A stretch of 64,000 nucleotides of DNA from positions 62,001 to 126,000 of the forward strand of contig JAWLCW010000006.1 in the NCBI GenBank assembly GCA_041686935.1, given 5' to 3'. How positions within the stretch are numbered: the first letter of the stretch is position 1; each line of letters begins with the position of its first letter. Source of the DNA: Mariniphaga sp041686935 (GTDB lineage Bacteria; Bacteroidota; Bacteroidia; Bacteroidales; Prolixibacteraceae). A program made the translations under genes and the position numbers. The notes under the pieces are model-generated. The model was given only the letters and a program-made list of their open reading frames with translations, searched no databases and was not told where the DNA came from. Positions 37,029 to 44,664 of the stretch are shown here, piece after piece.

Positions 37029-37138
37029 TGGTTTAGTATTTTTTATTTACGCTGACCAATTTAGGAAAAGAAAGGAAAAAACTCAAAAACTTATCATTCA
37101 AAAAGGAATAAAATCTCAAAAAAGAAAGTATGTCTCAT

Positions 37139-38992
37139 TTAAAAGTTCAGGTTGAATCCTCCAAACACAGTTGCGCCGGGCATTGGATAACCATAATTGA
37201 TGCTGTATTCCTGTTCGAATAAATTTTTACCTGACGCAAACAGTTCAACATTTTTTGTCAGCTTATACGACAACATCAGATTTACCAGCGTGTAGCTTTC
37301 CTGTAATGGCTGATCTCCGGTAAAGGTATATAAACCGGAAATTTGCTGTAACGAAAGGTTCGCCCTGAATTTGTTGTAAGTATAGGTGCCTTCTATAAAA
37401 AACTGATGTTCAGGCGCTGCAAGCCTTGGTTTGTCGAGATGAATATAACTGTAGTTGGAAGAAAAACTGAGGCTTTTTGAAGCTGTCCAGTTGATTTCAG
37501 CTTCGATTCCTTTATTCGAAAACGAACCCACATTTTGACGTTTTACAGGAGGTGGCGGTGCATCATTTGGTCTCATTTCAATCACATTGTCGCCATCAAT
37601 CATGAAAGCGGTCAATTCAATTCTAACACTTTTATCTGCGCTTTCCTGACTAACCCCCAGTTCATAATTCATTAACCGCTCGGGTTCAAGTTCGGTGTTG
37701 GGAGCAAAAAGATAAAGTTCCATCAGGGACGGATTTCTGAACCCTTTTGAAAAGGAACCTTTTAACGTAGTATTTTCCGTAGCAAGAAACGAGAACCCGG
37801 CCTGGGGTACGGTTTCAAGTCCGAACATGGAGTTGTTTTCCAGTCTTAACCCGGCACTCAAAATCAATTTTTCAAAAAATGTTTGTTGAATGTAGGTATA
37901 ACCGGCAATATCCGAAACATCGTGCCAAGTATCTGCTGCACCTGGAACACCGCTGTTTGCAATTCCGGAAACCATTTTATAATCTGCTCCCAATGTTATA
38001 CGGTTCCCCTGAAAAAGCTGAAATCCCTGGTACATACTTATCCCTGTATGGTAATCTTTTGAAATCCATCCGTTGGTAAACTCATGGTTTCCAAAATTAT
38101 AAAAGGCAATCAAACCCCCTTCGGCCTTATTAAACCGGTTTTTAACTGCAAAAGATGTTTTCCCTCTTAAAATATCAATTCCGAAAAAAGCAGGGTTAAA
38201 TATTGTTCCGGGATCCTGCGAGTTGAAATCGGCAATACTCAAATCAGCCGAAACGCTGAAGTTTTTGCTCAATTCATAGCCGGCTTTCACAAAACCGTTC
38301 ACAATTTTAAACTCTGAGGTATCGCGGTGCCCGTTGGTCCGGTCATGATTTAATGAAGCAAAAACACTAAACCTGCCTTGTTTTAATCCTCCGCTTGCCA
38401 TGTATTTCTGAGTGTTGAATGAACCATAGGATAAACGGGCGTTACCTGAAAAGCCCTCGGTAGTTTGCTTTTTTGTGATAATATTTATAGCACCGCCCAT
38501 TGCATTTGAACCGTAAAGAATGGAAGCCGGCCCCCTGATAACCTCAACCCTGGCCACATCGGAAGAAACATACGCATCGGGAAGTGGATGAGCAAACAAA
38601 CCCTGAAACTGCGGATGGCCGTCAATAAGTACAAGCACCTGCGAATTGGGAGCAGTTCCGCCAACACCGCGCATGCTTAATTGTCCGGCCGACCCCGTTC
38701 CAACTCCAAAACCGGTTACTCCCCTTTCGGTAACAAACAAACCGGGAATCCGCTGACTCAACACCGGAAAAACGGCCGATTCGTTGCTCAGTTCAATTTT
38801 CTCCTGTGTAATTAAGGATACGGTTAACGGTACGTTTTTCCTTGAAACTTCAACTCTGGTACCGGTTACTATAACTTCTTCAATTTTTACCGTATCAACA
38901 AGGTTGAAACTTGCCTGAGCGTTTCCGGGTTTAGGATGAATTAACAGAGCCCAAAAAGATATTGCAATTATTAAATTTCTGAAACTTTTCAT
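37139..38992 (-). CDS. TonB-dependent outer membrane receptor
   Basis: A 617-residue receptor with a Sec signal (about 1-26, ending GNAQA), a TonB-box-like start IEEVIVTGTRVE, a plug domain (to about 165) with IRGPASILYGSNAMGGAINI, and a 22-strand barrel ending in FGGFNLNF with the terminal phenylalanine. It resembles BtuB/vitamin-metal receptors rather than SusC, and no SusD partner is present. The gene lies 58 bp downstream of a NikR-family regulator, and that gap holds two GTGTTAC half-sites 21 bp apart. Substrate is probably a metal or metal complex, an inference from the regulator only. Confidence 0.9.
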   Translation of the reverse strand: MKSFRNLIIAISFWALLIHPKPGNAQASFNLVDTVKIEEVIVTGTRVEVSRKNVPLTVSLITQEKIELSNESAVFPVLSQRIPGLFVTERGVTGFGVGTGSAGQLSMRGVGGTAPNSQVLVLIDGHPQFQGLFAHPLPDAYVSSDVARVEVIRGPASILYGSNAMGGAINIITKKQTTEGFSGNARLSYGSFNTQKYMASGGLKQGRFSVFASLNHDRTNGHRDTSEFKIVNGFVKAGYELSKNFSVSADLSIADFNSQDPGTIFNPAFFGIDILRGKTSFAVKNRFNKAEGGLIAFYNFGNHEFTNGWISKDYHTGISMYQGFQLFQGNRITLGADYKMVSGIANSGVPGAADTWHDVSDIAGYTYIQQTFFEKLILSAGLRLENNSMFGLETVPQAGFSFLATENTTLKGSFSKGFRNPSLMELYLFAPNTELEPERLMNYELGVSQESADKSVRIELTAFMIDGDNVIEMRPNDAPPPPVKRQNVGSFSNKGIEAEINWTASKSLSFSSNYSYIHLDKPRLAAPEHQFFIEGTYTYNKFRANLSLQQISGLYTFTGDQPLQESYTLVNLMLSYKLTKNVELFASGKNLFEQEYSINYGYPMPGATVFGGFNLNF

Positions 38993-39005
38993 TTTAAAAG
39001 TATTT

Positions 39006-39033
39006 GTGTTACTTATTTTATAAGTCGTGTTAC
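39006..39033. promoter_or_regulatory. Tandem GTGTTAC half-sites upstream of the TonB receptor
   Basis: GTGTTAC occurs at 39006-39012 and again at 39027-39033, a 21-bp period. The 28-bp span and 14-bp spacer equal those of the palindrome at 39454-39481, but the second copy is direct instead of inverted. Between them sits ACTTAT-TTT-ATAAGT (39011-39025). On the minus strand TACTTTTA (seven of eight to TAnnTTTG) follows, so a bound regulator would cover the promoter of the receptor gene. Confidence 0.6.
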
Positions 39034-39050
39034 TATATGGTTAAAAAATT

Positions 39051-39452
39051 TTATTCTGCTTTGCTCATAACCAGTTTTCCGTGCTGAATTCCTTTAATAC
39101 TGATTAATTTATCCGAAATTTCGGTTAACCGTTTTGACGGACCTTTCACTGCTATAATTTCAAGGTAGTTTTGTTCATTCAGATAAAAACCCTGCGAGGA
39201 AAGCACCACATCCCGGTATCCAAACTGAATCTCAGACGATTTTTTCAGGACGTCGCTTTTTTCATGATTAAAAACCAATACAACAGCTCCGGCGACAATA
39301 TTATCGCATTTCCATTTTTCTTCCACCAGGTTTTTCTCAATAAGATGACGAATGGCCTGCGAACGGTTGGCAAAACGGTTCTCTTCCACGTACTCATCGA
39401 GTGCGTGTAAAAGTTCTTCATCGAGCGAAACGCCAAAACGGGTTACCGGCAT
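39051..39452 (-). CDS. NikR-family ribbon-helix-helix regulator lacking all nickel ligands
   Basis: A 133-residue protein colinear with NikR: ribbon-helix-helix domain at 1-45 (VTRFGVSLDEELLHALDEY, NRSQAIRHLI) and ACT-like C-terminal domain with YLEIIAVKG. Aligned to E. coli NikR without gaps through the metal region, its ligands H76, H87, H89 and C95 correspond to F77, G88, Y90 and Y96; the second-site residues E30 and D34 correspond to Q32 and H36. So it should not sense nickel in the known way. It lies between an M1 peptidase gene and a TonB receptor on the same strand, and palindromic sites flank it. Likely a repressor or activator of the receptor. Confidence 0.88.
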   Translation of the reverse strand: MPVTRFGVSLDEELLHALDEYVEENRFANRSQAIRHLIEKNLVEEKWKCDNIVAGAVVLVFNHEKSDVLKKSSEIQFGYRDVVLSSQGFYLNEQNYLEIIAVKGPSKRLTEISDKLISIKGIQHGKLVMSKAE

Positions 39453-39453
39453 A

Positions 39454-39481
39454 GTGTTACAATTTTCAGAATTCGTAACAC
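39454..39481. promoter_or_regulatory. 28-bp NikR-spaced palindromic operator at the regulator start
   Basis: GTGTTAC (39454-39460), 14 bases, GTAACAC (39475-39481): a perfect inverted repeat spanning 28 bp, the same span as the E. coli NikR site GTATGA-N16-TCATAC. It ends one base before the ATG of the NikR-like gene and abuts a -7-like TATCTTCG (minus strand, 39488-39481), so it overlaps the expected transcription start. Confidence 0.72.
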
Positions 39482-39503
39482 GAAGATAGAAAAAGTTGGG
39501 AAA

Positions 39504-41438
39504 TTATTGATTCGATTTCACAATTTTCCTGATGACAGTATTTTTGGAAGTGGTTATTTCCAAAAGGTAAATAGCCTCAGAAATGTCTGTAAAAAAATAA
39601 TAATCTTTCACTTCCCTGAATTCCTGAATTAATCTTCCACCGGCAGTAAATAAACTAATTTGTTGAATTTGCTCATTACCTTGTACAGAGAGGGAAATAC
39701 GATTTGAAAAAGGATTTGGGAAAACGATAATCTCATTGCTGTTATCCATTTTGGGTGTTTCCGAAACCTGAGCCGTTTTAGAAATCAACCAGTAATCGGG
39801 ATCGATTTTTATTTCCGACACTTCAAAACCGGGATCGACCCAAAATATCTGGTTATTCATGGTGTGAACCAGTCTGAAATCCACGGAATCGGTTTTTTCT
39901 GTATTGTAAACCCTGACCGGAACCGGCATTTCAAAAAAATCTACTGAAGGGTGAGACGTACTTTGCGCGAGTGTAATTTTGAGTTCCTGATTGGCTGTTT
40001 GGGAATATTCCAAAGAATATATGGGAAATCCTTCACCGTAATACCAATCCTTGAAAAATTCTGTCAGGCTGGTATCGCCGGCGGCTTCAAAATGAGCCAC
40101 AACCTGCTCGTGCCGGGCAAAACCGTTGGCCACCTGAGGGTCGTTATAATAATTTTGCAAGGCTTTAAAAAAATCCGGATCACCCAAAATCCAGCGCAGC
40201 ATGTGCAAAATATAAGCGCCTTTGGAATAAGAAAGCCGTCCGTTGAAAATTCGCGAAACATCTGTTGTATCGGGAACAAAAACCGAACCTCCCGGCAAGC
40301 TTGTAATTCGCTGAACTGTCAGTCTTCGCCAGTCGTGCCAGTAAAATCCATCTTTATATTGTTCGTAAGCCAATCCGGTGAGGTAAGTGGCAAAACCTTC
40401 GTTTAACCAAATGTGTTGCCAGCTTCCCAGGGTGATGTAATTCCCAAACCACTGGTGAGCCAGTTCGTGGGCAATCAGTTCAAACCCAAAATTAAACATG
40501 AAACTCATGGTTTGGTGCTCCATTCCCCCACCCCAGCCAAACTGCGCATGCCCGTATTTTTCAGCGGCAAACGGATACTCCCCAATCAGTTTATTAAAAA
40601 GTGCCATCACTTCAATAGTAACCGGTGTTCTTTCCATGGCACTGGTAAGATTTTCAGGGTAAACAAAATTCTGTATTTCAATTAGTCTGTCGTCTTCAAG
40701 CTCCAAATAATCGGAATATTCTGCATAATTGGTAACGGCGATGCCAACAAGATAAGTAGCTATCGGATAGCGGTGTTTCCAGTGCATTGTTCGTTTCCCT
40801 TCCAAAACGGTTTCCGAAACCAGAACTCCATTGCTTGCGGTGCGGTAAAATTCCGGGGTTGTTACAATAATATCAATGGAATCAATTTTGTCGGCAAGCG
40901 ATTGTTTGCAGGGCCACCATTCCATGGCGCCGTAAGGTTCGGAGAGCGTCCAAAGTACAGGGATTTTGTTGTGGGTACCGGTGGTAAAAGAACCAAATCC
41001 GGTGGCCGGAGGTTCTCCCTGGTAATAAACTGAAAGGGAGTCGGTTTGTCCCTCGCTAATCCCTTCATTGAGCTGAATGTTGATTTTGTTTTCGTTTCTC
41101 CGGAAATTAACCGGATTTCCTTTTTGAATAATTGAATCCAAAATCATTTCGTCATGCAAATCAAATTCGATCTCAGCAAGATGAGTCTGATGACTTACAA
41201 AATAAGAAGTTATTTTACCCCTGATGTATTTAACTGCCGGATCAACCTCCCATTCCATTCGCTGGTAAATCAAGTCATATGATGTATAGTTTGCCGGCTC
41301 GGTAAAACCGACCTTTTTCATAAATATCTGCCCGTCGGCAATTGCTTTTTTATCCGAAAAAAACGGATCGGGTTCCTGGGCAGCAACCTCTGCCAGGAAT
41401 ATAAACATCAAAAATTGTATCCATCCAAACCGAGTCAT
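39504..41438 (-). CDS. M1 family metallopeptidase with T9SS C-terminal sorting domain
   Basis: A 644-residue exported aminopeptidase-type zinc protease. After a Sec signal (about 1-20, ending VAAQ) come the M1 beta domain and the catalytic domain with HELAHQWFGN (zinc histidines 324 and 328, glutamate base 325) and the third ligand E347 in LNEGF. The exopeptidase motif is GGMEH instead of GAMEN, as in several Bacteroidota relatives. The last 80 residues are a type A T9SS signal: IIVFPNPFSNRISL, then a short beta repeat ending VIRKIVKSNQ. It is thus a likely cargo of the gldKLMN machine in this window. ATG 41438 is chosen since it directly begins the signal peptide. Confidence 0.93.
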   Translation of the reverse strand: MTRFGWIQFLMFIFLAEVAAQEPDPFFSDKKAIADGQIFMKKVGFTEPANYTSYDLIYQRMEWEVDPAVKYIRGKITSYFVSHQTHLAEIEFDLHDEMILDSIIQKGNPVNFRRNENKINIQLNEGISEGQTDSLSVYYQGEPPATGFGSFTTGTHNKIPVLWTLSEPYGAMEWWPCKQSLADKIDSIDIIVTTPEFYRTASNGVLVSETVLEGKRTMHWKHRYPIATYLVGIAVTNYAEYSDYLELEDDRLIEIQNFVYPENLTSAMERTPVTIEVMALFNKLIGEYPFAAEKYGHAQFGWGGGMEHQTMSFMFNFGFELIAHELAHQWFGNYITLGSWQHIWLNEGFATYLTGLAYEQYKDGFYWHDWRRLTVQRITSLPGGSVFVPDTTDVSRIFNGRLSYSKGAYILHMLRWILGDPDFFKALQNYYNDPQVANGFARHEQVVAHFEAAGDTSLTEFFKDWYYGEGFPIYSLEYSQTANQELKITLAQSTSHPSVDFFEMPVPVRVYNTEKTDSVDFRLVHTMNNQIFWVDPGFEVSEIKIDPDYWLISKTAQVSETPKMDNSNEIIVFPNPFSNRISLSVQGNEQIQQISLFTAGGRLIQEFREVKDYYFFTDISEAIYLLEITTSKNTVIRKIVKSNQ

Positions 41439-41442
41439 GTTA

Positions 41443-41473
41443 TAAAGATACGTTTTTTGAAAAGCCGGCACAA
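41443..41473 (-). promoter_or_regulatory. Promoter of the M1 peptidase gene
   Basis: On the minus strand TTG (41473-41471), 20 bases, TATCTTTA (41450-41443): one mismatch to the TTG/TAnnTTTG pattern, 5 bases upstream of the ATG region. A perfect CCGGCAC-AAC-GTGCCGG hairpin (41465-41481) overlaps the -33 box. Confidence 0.45.
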
Positions 41474-41488
41474 CGTGCCGGGCGATTT

Positions 41489-41523
41489 AAAAAAAGAAAG
41501 CGAACCTCTTTCGAAATCCGCTT
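41489..41523 (-). terminator. Terminator of the ROK kinase gene
   Basis: On the minus strand AAGCG (41523-41519) and CGCTT (41502-41498), with additional pairing inside, are followed by a T-rich run ending at 41489. It lies about 25 bases after the stop of the minus-strand ROK kinase gene. Confidence 0.5.
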
Positions 41524-41544
41524 AACCATTTTTATCTGAATATT

Positions 41545-42522
41545 CTATTTTTCCAGTTCTTTCCAAACCAAAGCACTTGCCCCAACAATGGCTGCATCGC
41601 CCGGTTTCAGTTTCGACGGAAGAATTTTTATTTTGTCTTTAAAAATAGGCAGAAGGTGTTTCTCCATGTGTTCTTTTGTGGGTTTAAAAATCATATCTCC
41701 GGCAGCAGTTGGGCCTCCAAAAAGGAAAACAGCTTCCGGACTCAGGTGGTGAACAGTGTCAGCCAAACCTTGTCCGAGCCATGCACCGGTTTTTTCAAAT
41801 ACTTCCAGCGCTATTTTATCGCCTTTTACGGCCGCTTCATAAATCATTTTCGAATCCAGTTCATTGTATGACTTGTCGGCCAGTAAACTGTCGGCAGCAT
41901 TGTACTGAACGATAAGTTCAAAAGCAGTTCGTTTCATTCCGGAAGCCGAACAGTAGGCTTCAAGATGACCGAGAGCGCCACAGCCGCACCTGCGTCCGCC
42001 GGGTACCAAGGTGGTGTGCCCGCATTCTCCGGCAAAACCATCATGACCGTAAACCAAATCGCCATTTACAATAATTCCGCTTCCTACTCCGGTTCCAAGG
42101 GTAAACATCACAAAATTATTCATGCCTTTTGCGCCACCGTAAATCATTTCACCTATGGCTGCTGCATTGGCATCATTGGTAAGTGCCAGTGCCTCCATTT
42201 TCGGAAAATGGTTACGCAGCAGTTCAACCAACCTGACAACACCTTTAAAAGACAGGTTTGGAGCATATTCAATGGTACCAGTGTAGTAATTTCCGTTTGG
42301 CGCGCCAATACCAATTCCCAAAAATTCCAAATCCTGGTTCAGTAATTTTACCGACTTCATCAGTTCATTAATGGCTTGAGCCAAATCAGAAATATACCTG
42401 TCAATATCGCCGTGTGAGGGAGTTGGAATGTTATCTTTTACCATCACATTTCCTTCTGGATCGACCACTCCAATAGCAGTATTCGTTCCGCCAATGTCCA
42501 CACCAATTGCTACTTTCTTCAT
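41545..42522 (-). CDS. ROK family sugar kinase (glucokinase-like)
   Basis: A 325-residue ROK kinase with the ATP loop VDIGGTNTAIGVVD, catalytic aspartate in LTNDANAAA, and the zinc region GECGHTTLVPGGRRCGCGALGHLEAYCSA. The zinc motif of the family is usually CxCGxxGCxE; here the third cysteine is histidine (GALGHLE). No helix-turn-helix domain is present, so it is an enzyme, not a NagC-type repressor. Substrate could be glucose or an N-acetylated hexosamine. ATG 42522 or the adjacent ATG 42525 can serve as start. Confidence 0.9.
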   Translation of the reverse strand: MKKVAIGVDIGGTNTAIGVVDPEGNVMVKDNIPTPSHGDIDRYISDLAQAINELMKSVKLLNQDLEFLGIGIGAPNGNYYTGTIEYAPNLSFKGVVRLVELLRNHFPKMEALALTNDANAAAIGEMIYGGAKGMNNFVMFTLGTGVGSGIIVNGDLVYGHDGFAGECGHTTLVPGGRRCGCGALGHLEAYCSASGMKRTAFELIVQYNAADSLLADKSYNELDSKMIYEAAVKGDKIALEVFEKTGAWLGQGLADTVHHLSPEAVFLFGGPTAAGDMIFKPTKEHMEKHLLPIFKDKIKILPSKLKPGDAAIVGASALVWKELEK

Positions 42523-42584
42523 CATTGTATTTTATTTTATAATTGTAAAATTTCGATTTTAAAAAAATTAAAAACACGGAAGGA

Positions 42585-42592
42585 CAAATTTA
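42585..42592 (-). promoter_or_regulatory. -7 promoter element of the ROK kinase gene
   Basis: The minus strand reads TAAATTTG, an exact TAnnTTTG match, about 63 bases before the ATG. No good TTG box at standard spacing is seen. Confidence 0.4.
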
Positions 42593-42713
42593 AAAATATT
42601 ATACAAATCTGCCGGAAAATCAATTGTTTTTGCTTCAATTTATTCTGATTTCAAACAAGAACCGCATATAATCCTTATTTTTGAAATTTGTTGGAAATTT
42701 TGAATTTCAGGGG

Positions 42714-42992
42714 ATGCAAAAAGTAAAAAAAACAGTATTGAAAATAGCCGGGTGGATTTTACTTCTGCCGGTTTATTTTTACAAATATGCTATTTCGCCT
42801 TTAACCCCGGCAAGTTGCCGGCATGTTCCAACTTGTTCGGAATACGCGGTTCAGGCAATAAAAATTCACGGGCCGTTTAAAGGTTTTTGGCTGGCAACCC
42901 GCCGAATCTCAAAATGCCACCCTTGGGGAACAAAGGGTTACGATCCGGTTCCGCCAAAAAATCAAATCAAAGTAAAAAAAATGAAAGGATAA
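42714..42992 (+). CDS. yidD: Membrane protein insertion efficiency factor YidD
   Basis: A 92-residue YidD (DUF37) protein assisting YidC-dependent membrane insertion. Recognisable motifs are YKYAISPLTPASCRHVPTCS, with the two conserved cysteines, YAVQAIKIHGPFKGFWLATRRISKCHPW and GYDPVP. An N-terminal amphipathic helix (about 5-25) anchors it. ATG 42714, with a purine-rich GGGG just before it, fits the family start; the in-frame TTG at 42681 does not. It precedes the zinc uptake operon by 49 bp. Confidence 0.95.
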   Translation: MQKVKKTVLKIAGWILLLPVYFYKYAISPLTPASCRHVPTCSEYAVQAIKIHGPFKGFWLATRRISKCHPWGTKGYDPVPPKNQIKVKKMKG

Positions 42993-42994
42993 AC

Positions 42995-43002
42995 TAATTT
43001 TG
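42995..43002 (+). promoter_or_regulatory. -7 promoter element of the zinc uptake operon
   Basis: TAATTTTG is an exact TAnnTTTG match, 40 bases upstream of the solute-binding protein start and 3 bases after the yidD stop. No convincing Zur palindrome could be seen between them. Confidence 0.45.
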
Positions 43003-43041
43003 TGGTCTGTTGTTTTACAGGTCGAATTCAGATTTAAAAAA

Positions 43042-43917
43042 ATGAAGCAAATTCTATTAATTTTTACCGTAACTCTATTCCTGATTTCCTGTACCTCGAA
43101 TAAAAGTAAATCCGGAGATGAAGAAAAACCGGTTGTTATTGTGAGCATTTTACCGCAAAAAACCTTTGTTGAAAAAATTGCGGGCGACGATTTCGAAATA
43201 CAGGTTCTTGTACCTCATGGCGCAAGCCCCGAATCTTATACCCTTCTGCCTTCGCAGTTAAAACAGATTTCTCATTCCGAAGTATGGTTCCGGATTGGCC
43301 ACATTGGGTTTGAACTTTCGTGGAAAGACAAAGTAGCTGAGCTGAACAGAAACATGAAAGTGGTCGATCTTTCAGAAGGCCTCGATTTAATTGCCGGAGA
43401 AGAAACTGACCATGGCGATCACATTCATCATGGTGGCATTGATCCGCACACCTGGCTTTCGCCAAAACTGGTAAAACAAATGGCCGGGAAAATTGCCGAA
43501 ACGCTGGGAAGTATCAACCCGGATAAAAATTCGGAATACAAAGCCAATTACCTGAAATTTGTAAAAGAAATTGACCAGCTCGACATTAAAATAAAAAATG
43601 CGTTAAAAGAATATCAGGGAAAATCTTTTATAACCTTTCACCCCAGCCTTTCTTATTTTGCGCGAGATTACGGGCTTGTTCAATATTCGCTTGAATCGGG
43701 CGGAAAGGAGCCGACTCCGCAGCACATGACAAAAGTAATTGGGCTTGCCCGCAGGGAGAACATCGGGGTAATTTACATTCAAAGTGAATTCGACCGTGAA
43801 CATGCACGGGTTTTTGCCGAAGAAATCAAAGGTAAAATAATTGAAGTTCGGCCGCTAAGCCCGGACTGGGAAGATAACCTGATGGAAATGACCCACATAT
43901 TTATTGATAATTTTTAA
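43042..43917 (+). CDS. Zinc/manganese ABC transporter solute-binding lipoprotein (ZnuA/TroA type)
   Basis: A 291-residue cluster A-I binding protein. Lipobox FLISC (Cys17) is followed by IVSILPQKTFVEKIAGDDF and VPHGASPESY, giving the first metal histidine. A short histidine-rich loop (HGDHIHHGGIDPHTW, about residues 120-134) and later H in FHPSLSYFARDYGL and E/D near the end complete a ZnuA-like site. The His-rich loop argues for zinc over manganese. ATG 43042 starts the signal peptide; the frame extends to 43000 without support. Its stop overlaps the ATPase start by one base (TAATG). Confidence 0.92.
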   Translation: MKQILLIFTVTLFLISCTSNKSKSGDEEKPVVIVSILPQKTFVEKIAGDDFEIQVLVPHGASPESYTLLPSQLKQISHSEVWFRIGHIGFELSWKDKVAELNRNMKVVDLSEGLDLIAGEETDHGDHIHHGGIDPHTWLSPKLVKQMAGKIAETLGSINPDKNSEYKANYLKFVKEIDQLDIKIKNALKEYQGKSFITFHPSLSYFARDYGLVQYSLESGGKEPTPQHMTKVIGLARRENIGVIYIQSEFDREHARVFAEEIKGKIIEVRPLSPDWEDNLMEMTHIFIDNF

Positions 43918-44663
43918 TGGATGCCTTAATAAAAATAGAAAAATTAACTCTGGGTTACGATAAAGAGTCCGTTTTAAAAAATGTAAACCTTGAGATTTTC
44001 GAAAAGGATTTCATTGGAGTTATCGGACCAAATGGAGGGGGGAAAACCACCCTGCTGAAAGCGATATTGGGCTTGCTAAAACCCATGAGTGGAAAAATTA
44101 TTTTCCGAAAAGATATCGACAAGCAGAAAAAACCAATCGGATACCTTCCACAGGTAAAACACATGGATCGGAATTTTCCCATTACGGTTTTTGATGTGGT
44201 ACGGTCGGGTTCGCTTATGAAAAATTCCAAAAAAGTAACATCATCCGAAATCAGAAATAAAACAGAAGAGTTACTGGTGGAGATGGGCATTGCAAATATT
44301 CGAAACAAAGCTATTGGAGAACTTTCGGGCGGTCAAATGCAGCGTGTGTTTTTATGTCGGGCGTTATTAAGCGACCCTAAGATTCTTATTCTGGATGAAC
44401 CCGACACCTTTGTTGACAACCGTTTTGAAGGTGAATTGTATGAAAAGCTAAAGCATTTAAACAACCACATGGCCATTGTACTGGTTTCGCATGATGTTGG
44501 AACCATTTCGAGCTATGTGAAAACCATTGCCTGTGTAAACGGAGAACTGCATTACCATCCAGACAACATAATTACCCAGGAGCAGTTAAACAGTTACAAC
44601 TGTCCCATAAAATTAATTACTCATGGAGAGATTCCACATACCGTTCTAAAACATCACCACTGA
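43917..44663 (+). CDS. Zinc/manganese ABC transporter ATPase (ZnuC type)
   Basis: A 248-residue ATPase with Walker A GPNGGGKTT, Q-loop LPQ, signature LSGGQMQR, Walker B ILILDEPDTFVD and the switch histidine in VSHDVG. A His-rich end (KHHH) may bind metal. Coupled by a 1-base overlap to the binding protein and by a 1-bp gap to the permease. Confidence 0.94.
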   Translation: MDALIKIEKLTLGYDKESVLKNVNLEIFEKDFIGVIGPNGGGKTTLLKAILGLLKPMSGKIIFRKDIDKQKKPIGYLPQVKHMDRNFPITVFDVVRSGSLMKNSKKVTSSEIRNKTEELLVEMGIANIRNKAIGELSGGQMQRVFLCRALLSDPKILILDEPDTFVDNRFEGELYEKLKHLNNHMAIVLVSHDVGTISSYVKTIACVNGELHYHPDNIITQEQLNSYNCPIKLITHGEIPHTVLKHHH

Positions 44664-44664
44664 T

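Noticed and set aside
43136..43465. Cysteine- and histidine-rich antisense frame in the zinc-binding protein gene
   Set aside because: It is a shadow of the His-rich loop and neighbouring codons of the plus-strand gene, with no start context.
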